In this document: positions 49,450-60,699 of the stretch, piece by piece
How positions within the stretch are numbered: the stretch's first letter is position 1
Layout: every line of letters starts with the position of its first letter
Notes under the pieces: generated by a model
The model's database searches: none
What the model was told of the DNA's origin: nothing
Seen by the model: only the letters and a program-made list of their open reading frames with translations
Source: Chamaea fasciata
Taxonomy: Eukaryota > Chordata > Aves > Passeriformes > Sylviidae
Direction of reading: 5' to 3'
Length of the DNA stretch: 64,000 nt
Assembly (NCBI GenBank): GCA_029207755.1
Contig: JARCOQ010000063.1
Coordinates: 186,001 to 250,000 of the forward strand
Translations under genes and position numbers: made by a program

Positions 49450-52400
49450 ATGGACTTTCCAGTTCTTAAAACCTTCTTAGTAGGAGGTGTGATGGTGCAC
49501 TTTGACTAAATTGTGGTCAATTCTGTCTCCTAATAGCTGGCATCTTCAGATTCTACCGGCGGTGTTGGGAATGTCTTTTCAAGAGTTGAGAAGGAAAGTT
49601 TCTTTCAAGGATTCTGATCTTCCAGTGTGATGCGTGGATACCAGTCAACATGTAGACAGATGACAGGCACAGACAGTATTCTTGACAATTGCTTAGAAAA
49701 TAAACAAAACATCAGGCAGTAGAATAATCCTGACAACAAGGAGGATAACAGTAACTTTTCCAAGGGACAAATGTCAATGTCACTTTCAGTTACATTGCAG
49801 GAAAAAATGGTAAAAGAAATGGGTGTGACCCAGAATTCCCACAGCCAAGAGGATATGTGAGTACCAGTTTGGCTGAAATGACTGTTGCTTGTCATTCCCC
49901 AGTGACAGTTTGGAGAAGTCATCACAGGCTCTTTTAATTGATGAATACTGATGTGTATAAGTCAGGTGTCGGTATATGTATTTTCACATCCTTTTTTTTG
50001 CTTTTTCCATGGTGCAGCAGGTAATCTCAGAACAGCAGTGGCTGTGCTGAAGCAATATAAATAGTAATCTCTGATTTTTTCCAATGATGTTTGATTGCCA
50101 AGTGATATCCTCAGCAAAGTTGGTCAGACCCTCTCAGTCCTACTCCTTGTAGCTACTGAGTACTGAGATTGTGGAAGGCCTTACTGAAGCCGACAGAAGT
50201 AATTTTCATTGCCTTCAGTGATTTTTAAATTGGGCTGAAAGTGCTGGTTGGTCTCAAAAATACTTTGTGAGCTTTGATCTAATGAGTGGAGACCAGTGGT
50301 AAATCAAAATGGAAGGAAGAGCTTTGTGGGCAAAATGCAGTACAGGTTAATTTGCTTTTTCAAATTCTAACTTATTTAAATTTTACATCAGAAGTTGTGG
50401 AGGTCTAAATCCCTACTACCACCTTAAGGCATCTCTGCCTCATCATTGCTTAAGACACTGACTGAATGCACATAGTTTAATTTAAAGTTGATTGCATTTA
50501 ACAACAGAATTTTTTAAAGCCTTTAGTCATGTAATAATGGTAGATAGCGCTTAATTTAGTCAAGAATGACCCGATACAGTTATCTATCATTTACATTAGC
50601 AATGTTGAACCAACAGTAAATTCAATTAATTCTTCAATTTTATGCTCTTAACATTTAAAACCCTAAATCCACTTTAAATCAATTTGCATTATTTTGAGGA
50701 TGGGATTCTTAATGTTAAGCTCCTATTAAATCCGCATTTTCTCTACTATAAGGTTGCTTTGAATTTTTTTGTCATGTTTTTGTGGAATGCTGGTCTTAAG
50801 CAGTTTTTGTGGGTTTGTCTGTGACTTAAGGAGCTCTCTATTGGATACTGATCTATGCAGTTGAAATAGAACACTGGAAAAACATGATTTATAACAAATG
50901 TTCTCATAGCAGACCAGGAGGTTGGGTTGATATTTCTTCTTCTTCCATCAAGGAACACCCATGGCTGTGGGCTATAATTTATAACAACAGTGTTGCTTTG
51001 ACCGGTTTTGGTTACTGTGGGCTTGTTTTCAGGAATGATGAGTATGTAGTTATCCCATCTTGAAAGAAATACATAGCACATGTGCTTATTTGGATTAATT
51101 AGTATGGTTTTATATCACAGTTGATAGAAAGCTGGAAGAAAAGCCCAAGAATAAAGGAATAAAGGAGGCCAACCAAATAACTGAGGGTTGTGACTGTGGT
51201 TAAAGTCCCTTATGAATTCTGAGTGCTCCAGCACCGGTTTTCTGTGAGTCACTCTTTGAAGCTGCATTATCATTTTGTTATATATATTCCAATATATGTA
51301 AGTCCTGTCAGACCCTAGAGAGAACACTTGCAGTGAGTAATTTCAGGTCTGAGTGCCACAAGCAGGCTGCTGAGAAAGCTGGCCCAGCCTTTTTTTTTCT
51401 TGGTGGTTCTGATGGTTTGAGCTGCAAGTTCACTCAGCTGAGCTGCTCTGTGCTCCAGCTCTGTTTCTTTAGTGATGCTGCAATACTTGCTGCACGGCAA
51501 CTCAGTTGGAAAACAAAGAAATTAATGATACAGACAGACGATCTGTTCCCAAAGCAGGGTGAAATTCTGGTGGAAGGGCTTCTGCTGCTTGAATTTTAAA
51601 CACTGTGCTGTGAAACCTCTCACGTCATCTGTGGGTTAGTGGTTGTGTCACCTGGGATAGTCCATCCAGGCCCTGTTGATGCAAACGTGCTTTTCACTGG
51701 TGCTGCTCCCTATTTTGGAGAATATCTGAAAATAAGGGGTGAGCAAGTACTGAAAATTTCCATTTTTGCTCCTATTTAGCCGCTTGCCTGCTGTTTTAAT
51801 TTTGAAGTAGGGTGTCAGATAGAATCTGTCTAATGGCAGCGGTGTAAAAAGCATGCCTTCAGTTCCAAACTGAAACCCCTTGCAATCAGCAGATGTCCCA
51901 GCTCAAGGAAAATGGCTTGCAAGCCCAAAACATTCACTTTCCCTGCCTCATTTCTTATGGTCTTACCAAGGAAACAGCAAGACTTGGATTGCGCTTACTC
52001 TTTGCAATGAAGAAGTTGTTAATGCTGCGTTTTCATGCTCCCATCGTCGCTGTACTCCAAATGTCTGTTCTGTGGAATGGGCAGGATTAGGCTGTTTAAG
52101 ACAAAGCCACTCCACATTTACAGTGCCTGTAAGGTCCACAGTAGAGCCCTAAATGGAAGTATCGTTTTCAAGATGCCTTCTATTTTACAAGCAGCCAAAC
52201 AGAAAATGAAACCCTGGGTTGAATTGTAGTCTTCCTGAAGGAAGTGTCAAAGCCTAACAAGGGAGCTTGACCCAGCTTTGTACTTATTGTTCATTGAAAT
52301 AAACTTTAATTGTTAATGAATCCAAACACTGTTAATGAATCCAATACTACTACTTTACTGAGAAAAGCTGTAATTACTGGACAATCCCCTGATTTTCAGC

Positions 52401-53660
52401 TGCTGTAAATCACTCTATCTTCACAGAATGGAGAGGGGCACTTCATTTAACAACACTGAAGAATTAAGACAGGGAAATGGCGTAAAAATCAGAAAGGATC
52501 TTAGAATTATAATCAGGGGAAACAGAGTAAAGAAAAACATGTAAAGTTGGGCGTTGCTTCTGTGAAAAGAGAAGTTGTACATCCGTGTACATGTAGTTGC
52601 ATTAAGGAAAAGCATTAGTATTCAAGCCGAATGATGTCATGGAAAAACCGGATTGTTTTTTTTAAGCATGCAAAACTTCTGTCAGTTGAAAGGGGATAAG
52701 AACAGCATATTAATCTATTTCCCTCCTTACCTGTTGTTTTGTGAAGTAGTTAGGATTGCTGGCATTATCCATCTGGAATTTTATGCCAGTGGCAGATCCC
52801 TGACTGTGATGGTAGAAGGGTAAGGACCTCATCCAAATGCATCAAGAGGAATAGTGTTTCACTGTGAAACTGCCAAGTATTTCAGACCGGTGCCTAATAC
52901 GGCAAAAACTTGTTGCAATTATGTGTAAAGTGTAATTTATCTAATGTAATTATGAGATGTTTAGAGCCAGTCATTTGAAATAGACTCCACTCCTCTGTTA
53001 ACTTTTGACATTGGAAGGACTGTAATCATATTGCAGACCATCAGCCCTTGGATTAAAATTTAAACCTACAGTGAGCTTCAAACTGCTTTGCATTTACCCT
53101 TAGAAGAAAAGGGAGGTTGAATAATTTTTCTTACGTTGATTTATCTTAGGAAAATGGGTGTCAAGGTTCTGAATTACAGTAATTATTGTAAGCATGTAAA
53201 ATATTATCAACTACAAGATACATCTGATGTGGTGTGGATGGATTAGTGCACATGCTAAGACCAATTTGAGAACATTTCACTTTTTGCTACGTTTGCTAGG
53301 GCTAGTTACATCCACTTAAAATACAGATTGGCTCTAAAATGGCAGTGGTTTGCAGGTCCTAAGTGTTAGGACTTTGGTTAAAGCAAAAGGAACAAAATAA
53401 TTCTTTTTCTTGTAGCTTGTCATGCAGTTTGTGCTGAAGCTTTCAGTAGTACTTTATTGTGACAGCTCATTTTCCTTTTCATTTGATGCCCTCATATACA
53501 CCTTGTTGCTCTACTAAACTAGAAAGATTTAGTTTCTTAAAGAGCCTTCAATGAAGCTGTTATAAAGCCTTTTCTCAAAACAACAAATATGGAGCCTGAA
53601 CACATGAGATTACATTGTTTTAGTTTATGTTGCTTTTTTGAGGAAATAAAAACAGGAGAG
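49450..53660. other. AT-rich region, no gene recognised
   Basis: Unique DNA with the same T/G-rich plus strand as 45.4-49 kb. Open frames are short (at most about 111 codons) and show no domain. Confidence 0.45.
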
Positions 53661-53668
53661 AGCAAGAG

Positions 53669-53735
53669 TTTATTGCTTAATAAGTATCAGCTATTTTCAT
53701 AAAAAGGGTTCATAATTTTGAGTTTCATTTTTATT
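53669..53735 (-). terminator. Poly(A) signals of the MROH gene
   Basis: Two minus-strand AATAAA hexamers lie at 53730-53735 and 53669-53674, about 137 and 198 bases past the stop codon. Either could end the transcript. Confidence 0.55.
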
Positions 53736-53871
53736 TTGACCAGAACACTTTTAGATAATAAATGTTGCAATTGAATCTTGTTTTTTTTTAGGAAGTTGTT
53801 AAAACAAGCTAAATACTTTCCATTTATGGATAACAAACAAGCACGGGAGCTTCCCACAGGCATCAGCTGCG

Positions 53872-56800
53872 TCAATCATCAGCTGTGCCTGGAGCTCCGG
53901 CTCCTCCGTCTCCAGGCGGTCTCATCTTCTGTGGCCCCTGAAGGTCTTCTAAGGCCACCGGTTCTTCTGAGCTAGCAGATGACTGCAGTTCTGCAATTCG
54001 CTCCTCGAACATCAGCTGGACAAAGAGGCTTATCTGGGAGGGGCTGTCGTCGTCTCTCAGGGCCTGAAGAGCTGGAAGAGACAGGCACAGAGCCCCGGTC
54101 AGAGCCCGGATGTGCGGGAGTCCAAGGAGACCCTCCTGCCAAGGGCCATCCGAGCCAGCTCCTGCCGTGGCCACCACAAGAGAGGAGAGGGGGGCCAACG
54201 GGATTTGCCGCAAGGTGCTGAACACGAATCGCCCCGCCCGCGTCCCCGAAATCTCTCCGTGTTCTGCGCACGCCAGCCCTTGTCCGCACAGGGAGCCAGG
54301 CCCTCCGCAGCCAGGACAGGGATTGCAGCCCCCTGCGCGAGCATTGCGGCTCCCCCCGGCAGCCCCGCTGAGAACCCGCTGCCCTCACTCACCCTCGCTG
54401 AGGGCCTGGAGCTCTTCCTTCTGCCTCCTCAGGCGCACCCTGGCGATCCCTGGGAACACAGAGCCTGTCAGGGCCCCAGCGGCACGGCGCCCTGCCAGCG
54501 GCGCTGCCAGCCCTGTGGCCACACGGCCTCCTGCCCCGGCAGGGCTCGGCCCGGGCCCTTGCCGCATCCTGCCGCCCCAGGGCACGGCCGCAGAGGGCGG
54601 CAGCAGCCCCGAGGGCAGGCGCGGCTCCACGGCGCCGGGCGCGGATGCCGCTGCCGGGACGGGGGCTGGGGCTGGGGCTGGGGCTGGGAGGGAGCCCGGG
54701 CTCGTGGCTCACCGATGAGCTTGATGGCCGCCTCTCGCAGGGGCTCCTGTGGGTGCTCCAGGTAGGGCAGGGCCAGGCGCAGGTGTTCGGCCGCTCGGCT
54801 CTTGTCGTCTGCCAGCTGGAGAGAACGGCAGGAGGGAGGGAAGGGTTGGCGCGGGCTCAGCCCCTCGGCCGGGCGCTCCCGGCGCCCAGCCCCGGCCTGC
54901 GCTGCCCGCACAGCCCCGAGGCCCGGCCAGCGGGCGCCGGGCTCCGGAGGGGGCGGAGGGCCGGGTGCTGCCCGGGGAGCCGCGGTGCCGCCCCGCCCCG
55001 CGGCCCCGCTGGGCCGGCGCTCCGTCGGCGCCCGACTCGGGGCACAGGAGCCTGGAGAAGAGCCCGCGCGGCCCCACGGAAGGGAGCGGCGTGTGGGGCG
55101 CAGGCCGGAGCCCCTGCGTGCGGCGCTGGGCAGGGGCCACGGCTGCCAGCCCCGCACACCGAGCCCCGCCGTCAGGGGGCTTCTCCAGAGGCCGTCCTTA
55201 CCACGCACTCGGCGAACTTGAACAGCTTCTCCGTCTTCAGCACGTGCTCGAGGTCGCTCCTCTTCAGGAAGCCGGCCGCACAATGCAGCGTTTCCCGAGA
55301 GGCCTGGAGAGCAGCAGAGACGGGAGCTGGCAGCGCAGCCCAGCCCAGGGCACGGGCCCTGCGTCCCTGCGCCAGGGCCAGCAGGAGGCTGCGAGCCGGG
55401 AGAGGTGCCCGGGCAGGAGGCAGCCGAGCCCCCTGTCAGGGATGCACCGGCATCACACAACGCCTCACCTTGGCCACGCGCTCGTTCACCTCGTGGCAGT
55501 GCAAGTAGAGTGGGAGCAGGCTCTGGCTCACAACTGTGTTCAGTGGCTCTTTGCCCTCATCCGCTACCAAGCCCATCACCTTTTGGAAAAGCTGAATGGA
55601 GAGCAGCTGCACCTGGCTGTTGTCCTGAAGGAAAGGAAGGAGAAGAGGCCTCAGCACCAATTTCTCCAGCCCAGCCGGGCAAAAGCCTAATATCCCCAGG
55701 GCACAAAGTTTCTGGGCAGCAGCTAATGCCCGTGGCACACAGAGCCTTACGTTTCCAAAGAGCCACAGGAGGAGGTCGGCTAGCTTCAGGGCAGTGGTCC
55801 TGCCGATCACGGAGTCTTTCCGCTGGCACACATTGGTGAGCACAGAGAGGGACATGGCGACCACCTCTCCGTCGGCATCACCAAGCCGCTCCAGGAGGCT
55901 TGGAAGCAGGCTGCGTACACCTCCGGCCTGTATGGAAAACAAGGCTGTGCTGGGAAGCCACCAACAGCTGCAGCGCCAACACCGCCCTGGCTCTGCTAGC
56001 CCACCCTGCCGCTGCTGGGCCCAGAGGCCAAAGGCCTGTCCCGAAGCACTCGAGCAGCTGGAGCAGGAGGCAGGAGAGCTGGGAGCAGCTGCCTCAGCTC
56101 CTGAAGCCCAGCCAGCCCAAGGGGCTGCTTTCCCCAGCGCAGCTTCAGCCGCTGCCCCCTTCTCACCATCGAGGGCTCCTCGCTGAGCCGCACAAGGCCT
56201 TTGAGCGCCAGGTGACGTCTCTGCCTGCAGGTGCCCCGCAGGTGCCTTGACATCTCCTCCAGGACACGGCCTGCGCATTCCCTCAGGTCCAGGAACTTGA
56301 TGACCTGAAAGGCACAGGGCAGTGACAGGTGACCCGAACAGCAGGAGCCCAGAAGCGCACAGGGCCGGGCCCAGGCAGCAGCAGCAGCAGCAGCACAGGG
56401 CTCGGGCACCGGCCCAGGCAGCTGCAGCTACGAGAGGGCAGAGGGCTGAGAGGCAGCTGAGCGAGGCAGCGCTGGCTCACCTCCACCAGGAATGCCAGGG
56501 AGGGCAGATCCCAGCGTGGCTCCTCCCTGCTTAGTGGCTGGAGTAGGTAGAAGCCAATGCGGGAACAGGTGTGGCCCAAGTGACGGCGCATCTCCCTGTC
56601 AGGGGGAAAAAGGCAGCAAGAGCCTGAGGTGGGGGGGACAGTCTTCTCCCAGGAGGTCTAACTCACAGGTCCGGTCTTTCCCCAGTATCTCTGGAGGGGG
56701 ATGTGGGCGCTTTGGGAGGCGGCCCCTTCTGGGCACCCTCCTCTGCCAGCCTTTTCCAGTCGGCTTGGCCGGCCCTCGGTGACGAGGCCCTCGAGGCCAT

Positions 56801-58861
56801 GAGCACAGGGACTGTGTGGGGCACAGGGGACAAATGTGGGAGAGAAGGGGTTCTCACCTGGCCAGCAGACCTACGGCATAGTGCTGGGTGTCAGCACAGA
56901 GCAGCGTGTCCCAGCCACGCTTGCGCTCCATAGCCATCATCTCTGTGTTCCACCACATTTGGCTGAACAGAGCCTTCATGGCCTGCACTGCAAACCTGTG
57001 TGCAGAGCAAAACCCAGGTCACACGGCGAGCGCTGGCGCCGGCCACAAGGACATTGAAAAGACAGGAGGACTGGCACCTGTTGGGGTTGCTGGGAAGGCC
57101 GTGTTCCTCCTGGCACGCTCTCCAGAAGTTAGCAACTTCCACTGGCATCTCTTGTGTGGTGATGACAATGTGGAAGAGGAGAGCAACAAACAGACGGGCT
57201 GAATGAAGGAGCACTGCCCTGTGGCATTTGGGCACCTGGACAGTCAGCCACAGCCCCAGAGTTGCCTGCAAAAGAAGCAGCCCGAGACAGAGCTCAGTGC
57301 TAAGATGTCCGTGTGGCAGGGCCCGAGGGGAGACGCAGGGGGAGCGACGGGCCTGGAGCCCCCTGAGCCTGCCCTAAGCCAGTGCCTGAGGCAGGGAGAG
57401 GACGGAGAGCTGATGGAGAGGCAACCGGGGAGCGAGCAGAGGCCGGTTCCAGAAGCTCACCGCCAGGGCAAAAACGTCCTCGTCGTCGCCATCGGAGGTG
57501 GTCGTTGTATGCAGAGGCCAATCCTCCATCACGCGGATGAGTGCTGGCAGCACCTTCTCCGCTGTCACAGTCGATGAGCCTATGGCTCTCCACATGCTTG
57601 CAGCAGCTCTGTGGGATTGGAGCTCTGTGTCAGGGCCGTCTCAGTCACAGTAGCATGCCCTGTGCAGCTGTGGAGGCCCAGGTGACAGAGCCCTGGTGCC
57701 CTGAGGGGCAGGGAGGGAGCATGGCAGCAGGCTGGTGGAACAGAGGGGCCCAAGGGTCCTGGACCGCTCCGCCTGTCTGGCAGAGCCCATTGGACAGGCT
57801 CTGCAGGGCAATGGGCCCTAAAGGCTGCTGAGCCCTGAGCTCTCAAGGCAGGTGGGCCCCATACCTGTCACACGTTGGGGCACAGCGCAGGAGGGTCAGC
57901 ACAACGTCAGCAGGTTGCTCTTCGGCCAGCCTCAGAAAGTCCAAGCGCATCCTGGCATCCAAAGTGACACAGGCTGCCAGTCTCTGGTGAAGGTCCTTCA
58001 CCATGGCTGGCACCTGGAGGAGACATGGGGAAGACCTGGAGCACTGTCCAAGGGAGCAGCTTTCCCCAAGAAGTGCTTCCCCTCCCGCCACACTCTCCTG
58101 GCCTCCAAGACTCAGGGTCTCTTTTGTGTTGGTATTTCTGAAGGCCACGCACTCAGTCACTGCCATGTCTGTATTTGCTGCGTCACTGATTGCAGCATCC
58201 AAGTGCTGAGCCAAATTCGGGCTGACATTGGGCTCTGCCTGGAGCTCAGTCAGCCTGTGGTCAGGCTCAGCTGTTGCACGGCTTCTGGTCGTCCTACGCC
58301 GAATGGGCACGAGCCTCCGGAACATCTGCAGAAGAGCAAAGGACAGGGAAGAGAGACACGTTCCATGGAGTGCTCCAAGCGCGGAGCTCGGCCGAGCAGT
58401 GACAGCAGGCCCAGCCCAGGCGGGGATGGCTGCACGTACCTTCAGTGATCTGCGGAAGCGGCCACGGGTGGGCTTCTTCTCCTGTGTCTGCTCCATGGTT
58501 GCATCTGGCAAAGAGCGAGCGCAGCCAGAGCTGAGGGGTTGCAGGAGAGGCCAGAGAAGCCAGCCCTGCTCTCCCCAGGCAGGGACAGCCCCGGGATGCC
58601 CCAGGGGATGGAGCACAGCTGCTGCAGGGGCAGCCTCGGCCCCTCTTCCATCCTGTCAGTGGGCGGAATGGGAACGGGGATGGGATGGGATGGGGCCAAG
58701 CTGTCCGCAGCCATCGGCCTTGTGGCCCGGCTCTGCCACTCACCATCCTGCTGTGGCTGGAACTGCTCCAGCTCTTGAGGGGGTTTTGCTGGAGCATCTC
58801 CAGGACTTGTATTTCTTCTCCTCCAGCAAACTGTGAGGAGGTCGTGAAATCTGCCCGCCAT
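53872..58861 (-). CDS. Maestro heat-like repeat-containing (MROH) family protein
   Basis: Fifteen exons in transcription order: 58744-58861 (ATG 58861), 58440-58504, about 58092-58325, 57865-58013, 57461-57608, 57078-57265, 56858-56995, 56481-56595, 56167-56304, 55751-55927, 55469-55624, 55202-55303, 54713-54815, 54393-54449 and 53872-54071 (TGA). All junctions keep phase; only the donor of exon 3 is uncertain. The product is about 685 residues. A basic Ser/Arg-rich N-terminus is followed by alpha-helical HEAT-type pairs. Recognisable blocks are FALA-ATLGLWL, MERKRGWDTLLCAD, SREEPRWDLPSLAFLVE, SLLERLGDADGEVV, LPLYLHCHEVNERVAKASRE, SRAAEHLRLALPYLEHPQEP and an acidic C-terminus. These match bird maestro proteins, a family amplified in passerines and usually labelled MROH1, 2B or 7-like. 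The molecular role is unknown, though HEAT repeats are protein-binding scaffolds. No stop or frameshift is seen. I cannot fix the family member number. Confidence 0.88.
54816..55201. promoter_or_regulatory. CpG-rich intron of the MROH gene
   Basis: The intron between exons 55202-55303 and 54713-54815 is very GC- and CpG-rich (runs such as CCGCCCCGCCCCGCGGCCCC) and looks like an internal CpG island. Long open frames on both strands here (up to 330 codons) are low-complexity by-products of the composition. Confidence 0.5.
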
Positions 58862-58868
58862 GTCAGCG

Positions 58869-59180
58869 TCTGGCCTCGAGGGCACCTTCAGACAGATGCC
58901 TCTGAGGAAACTAGGGAAAACCCTGAGGCAACAAGTTGTGCAGTTGTGCCTTGAAGGCACCTGCGACAAAGAAGCCTCAGGAAGGCTGCAGGACAGCAAG
59001 TCCTGCACACTGGTCTTGAGGGCTCCTGCCACAACGACAGGAGACTCCTTGTGGTGCTTCAGGTGACCAGATCCTGTGGTCTGGCCGCGAGGGCACCGAC
59101 CGCAGGGTTGGGAGATGCCTCGGGAAAGCTCCGAGTCACCAAGTCCCGCAGTCTGGCCGCGAGGTCAGCTGCAGGAGCAG
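58869..59180. repeat. ~60-80 bp tandem repeat immediately upstream of the MROH start
   Basis: Five imperfect units are each marked by a CTGGCCGCGAGGGCACC-like block (about 58869, 58948, 59009, 59080, 59152), spaced about 79, 61, 71 and 72 bases. Each is followed by a CCTCGGGAAAGCTCC-like block and CAAGTCCCGCAG. The array begins less than 10 bases upstream of the proposed ATG, so it would be promoter or 5' UTR. The two distal units are the most similar and the most CpG-rich. Confidence 0.75.
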
Positions 59181-60690
59181 CGCTTCGGAAAGGCTCCGGG
59201 TCGGGCACAAACGAGCGGGCTGTGTGGGAACTCCTCACAGCACCTCTCCGGCGCGTCCTGTCCCGTGGCGTGCTCCGAGCACTGTGGCGTGGCTGCGTTG
59301 TTGCCAGCACCTATGTCACCGCGTGTCACAAAGGCTCCTCGGGACACCCTGTGCTGTTCCCTGCCGCGGTGACCACGCTGCTGCACCGTGTCACAAAGGG
59401 CCCATGCACACCCTGCCACCTGCCCCGGCCCTGCCCCCGCTCCACCCAAAGTGGCCCAGGTCCGAAGGAATCCCTCGGCCCAAGTGTCTAAGAGAGCCCA
59501 ACAGGACCTTGAATGATTTGATGGCTCGAGCCATCGGCAACCGCTGCCCTGCTCTGCGGGCTCAGGGCGGCAGAAGGAGCCCCCAGGGCTGCCGACGCAG
59601 CCGCAGCGGGAAGGGCACGGGGCCTGCCGCAGAAGCTGGCACGGCCTCCCTTCTCTCAGCTGATAATTGTCTTCAACCAAAGTCAGGCTTTCACTTCAAA
59701 CCCAGCTCAGTGCAGGCAAACCCTTGGGCAGCTAAGATCTCCAAAAGGCTGCTCGATCCAAAATGACCAATTCCTCTTTAATTTCTCTTTTTGGGTCACT
59801 GCTGATCCTCTCCTCCTCTTCCCCCTTCCACTCAGCTGAGTTGGCAAAGGCTGGATTAGCCACTTTATCCTTATGGATGAGCATGGCAACTTGTTTTGGT
59901 TTGGGAAGACAGGTATTTGCTAGGTAAAAGTTGGAGGTTTTTTTGGAATGGAGAGCGTAAACTTTTTTTTTGCTAAATTATAAATTTACAATTAGAGGTT
60001 TTTAGGCAAAGATTTGGGAAATAGGAATAGCAGTTTTTTATTAGTATGTATTACAAAGTAAACAAAAAACCCCCTTCAAATAACTACAGTATTAATAACA
60101 AAAGAAAAACAGTATTAAGAACTTTGAGGGTTTTGTCTTACAAAACTTAGGGCAGTTTGGTTTTGGTGTTCTTGCAGGATTTTTAGAGCAGCAAGCTGAA
60201 AGAGTGGAAAGTTTCGGGCAGGTAGCTGGGATGGCAGGGTGTCCCGGCAGCGCGGGGCTGCAGGGTCACTCTGCAGCAAGAGGAGCAGCGCTGAAGAAGC
60301 CGAAGGTGGGGCAGGGCTGGCTTAACTCCTGCGGGTGGCAGAGAAGGCTCCGGATTCCGGCTGAACTGGCCAGAGTAGATTTTTGAGGACTGGATTTTTT
60401 TTGGCTACAGTGAAACTTTTCCAGTTAGCAACAGTTTAGCCGGTTTTTTTCTTTTTTTTTTTGAAGGTCCGGAGGGGGGGAAAAAAAAAAAAGGACAGCT
60501 TCTAGCTGCTTTAAGCTTTGTTTTTTACTTGCGTGGGGGTTTTTTGTTACTTTGTTTCTGTTTTTGTTTCGGCTAAGTATTTTGAAGTGTTTAACCTTTG
60601 GTCTCTTTGGTAACTTATGGGGAAAAAATTCTTTAGAGAAAGAAGGAACAAACCTAACTCCCAACATTATCTACTTTGAATTTTTTTTTT
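59181..60690. other. Region between the MROH promoter and the ERV relic
   Basis: 59.2-59.7 kb is GC-rich with a short repeat (GTGTCACAAAGG twice, about 63 bases apart) and no recognisable gene. From about 59.9 kb the plus strand becomes T-rich with many T-runs and stops, which resembles the decayed 3' part of the retroviral element that follows. A GC-richer island at 60.2-60.4 kb and a polypurine G/A run at 60472-60493 interrupt it. Confidence 0.4.
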
Positions 60691-60699
60691 ATACTAACA

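Noticed and set aside
54468..55460. 330-codon minus and 287-313-codon plus open frames inside the MROH gene
   Set aside because: They run through introns and out of phase with the HEAT-repeat exons, and the composition explains them.
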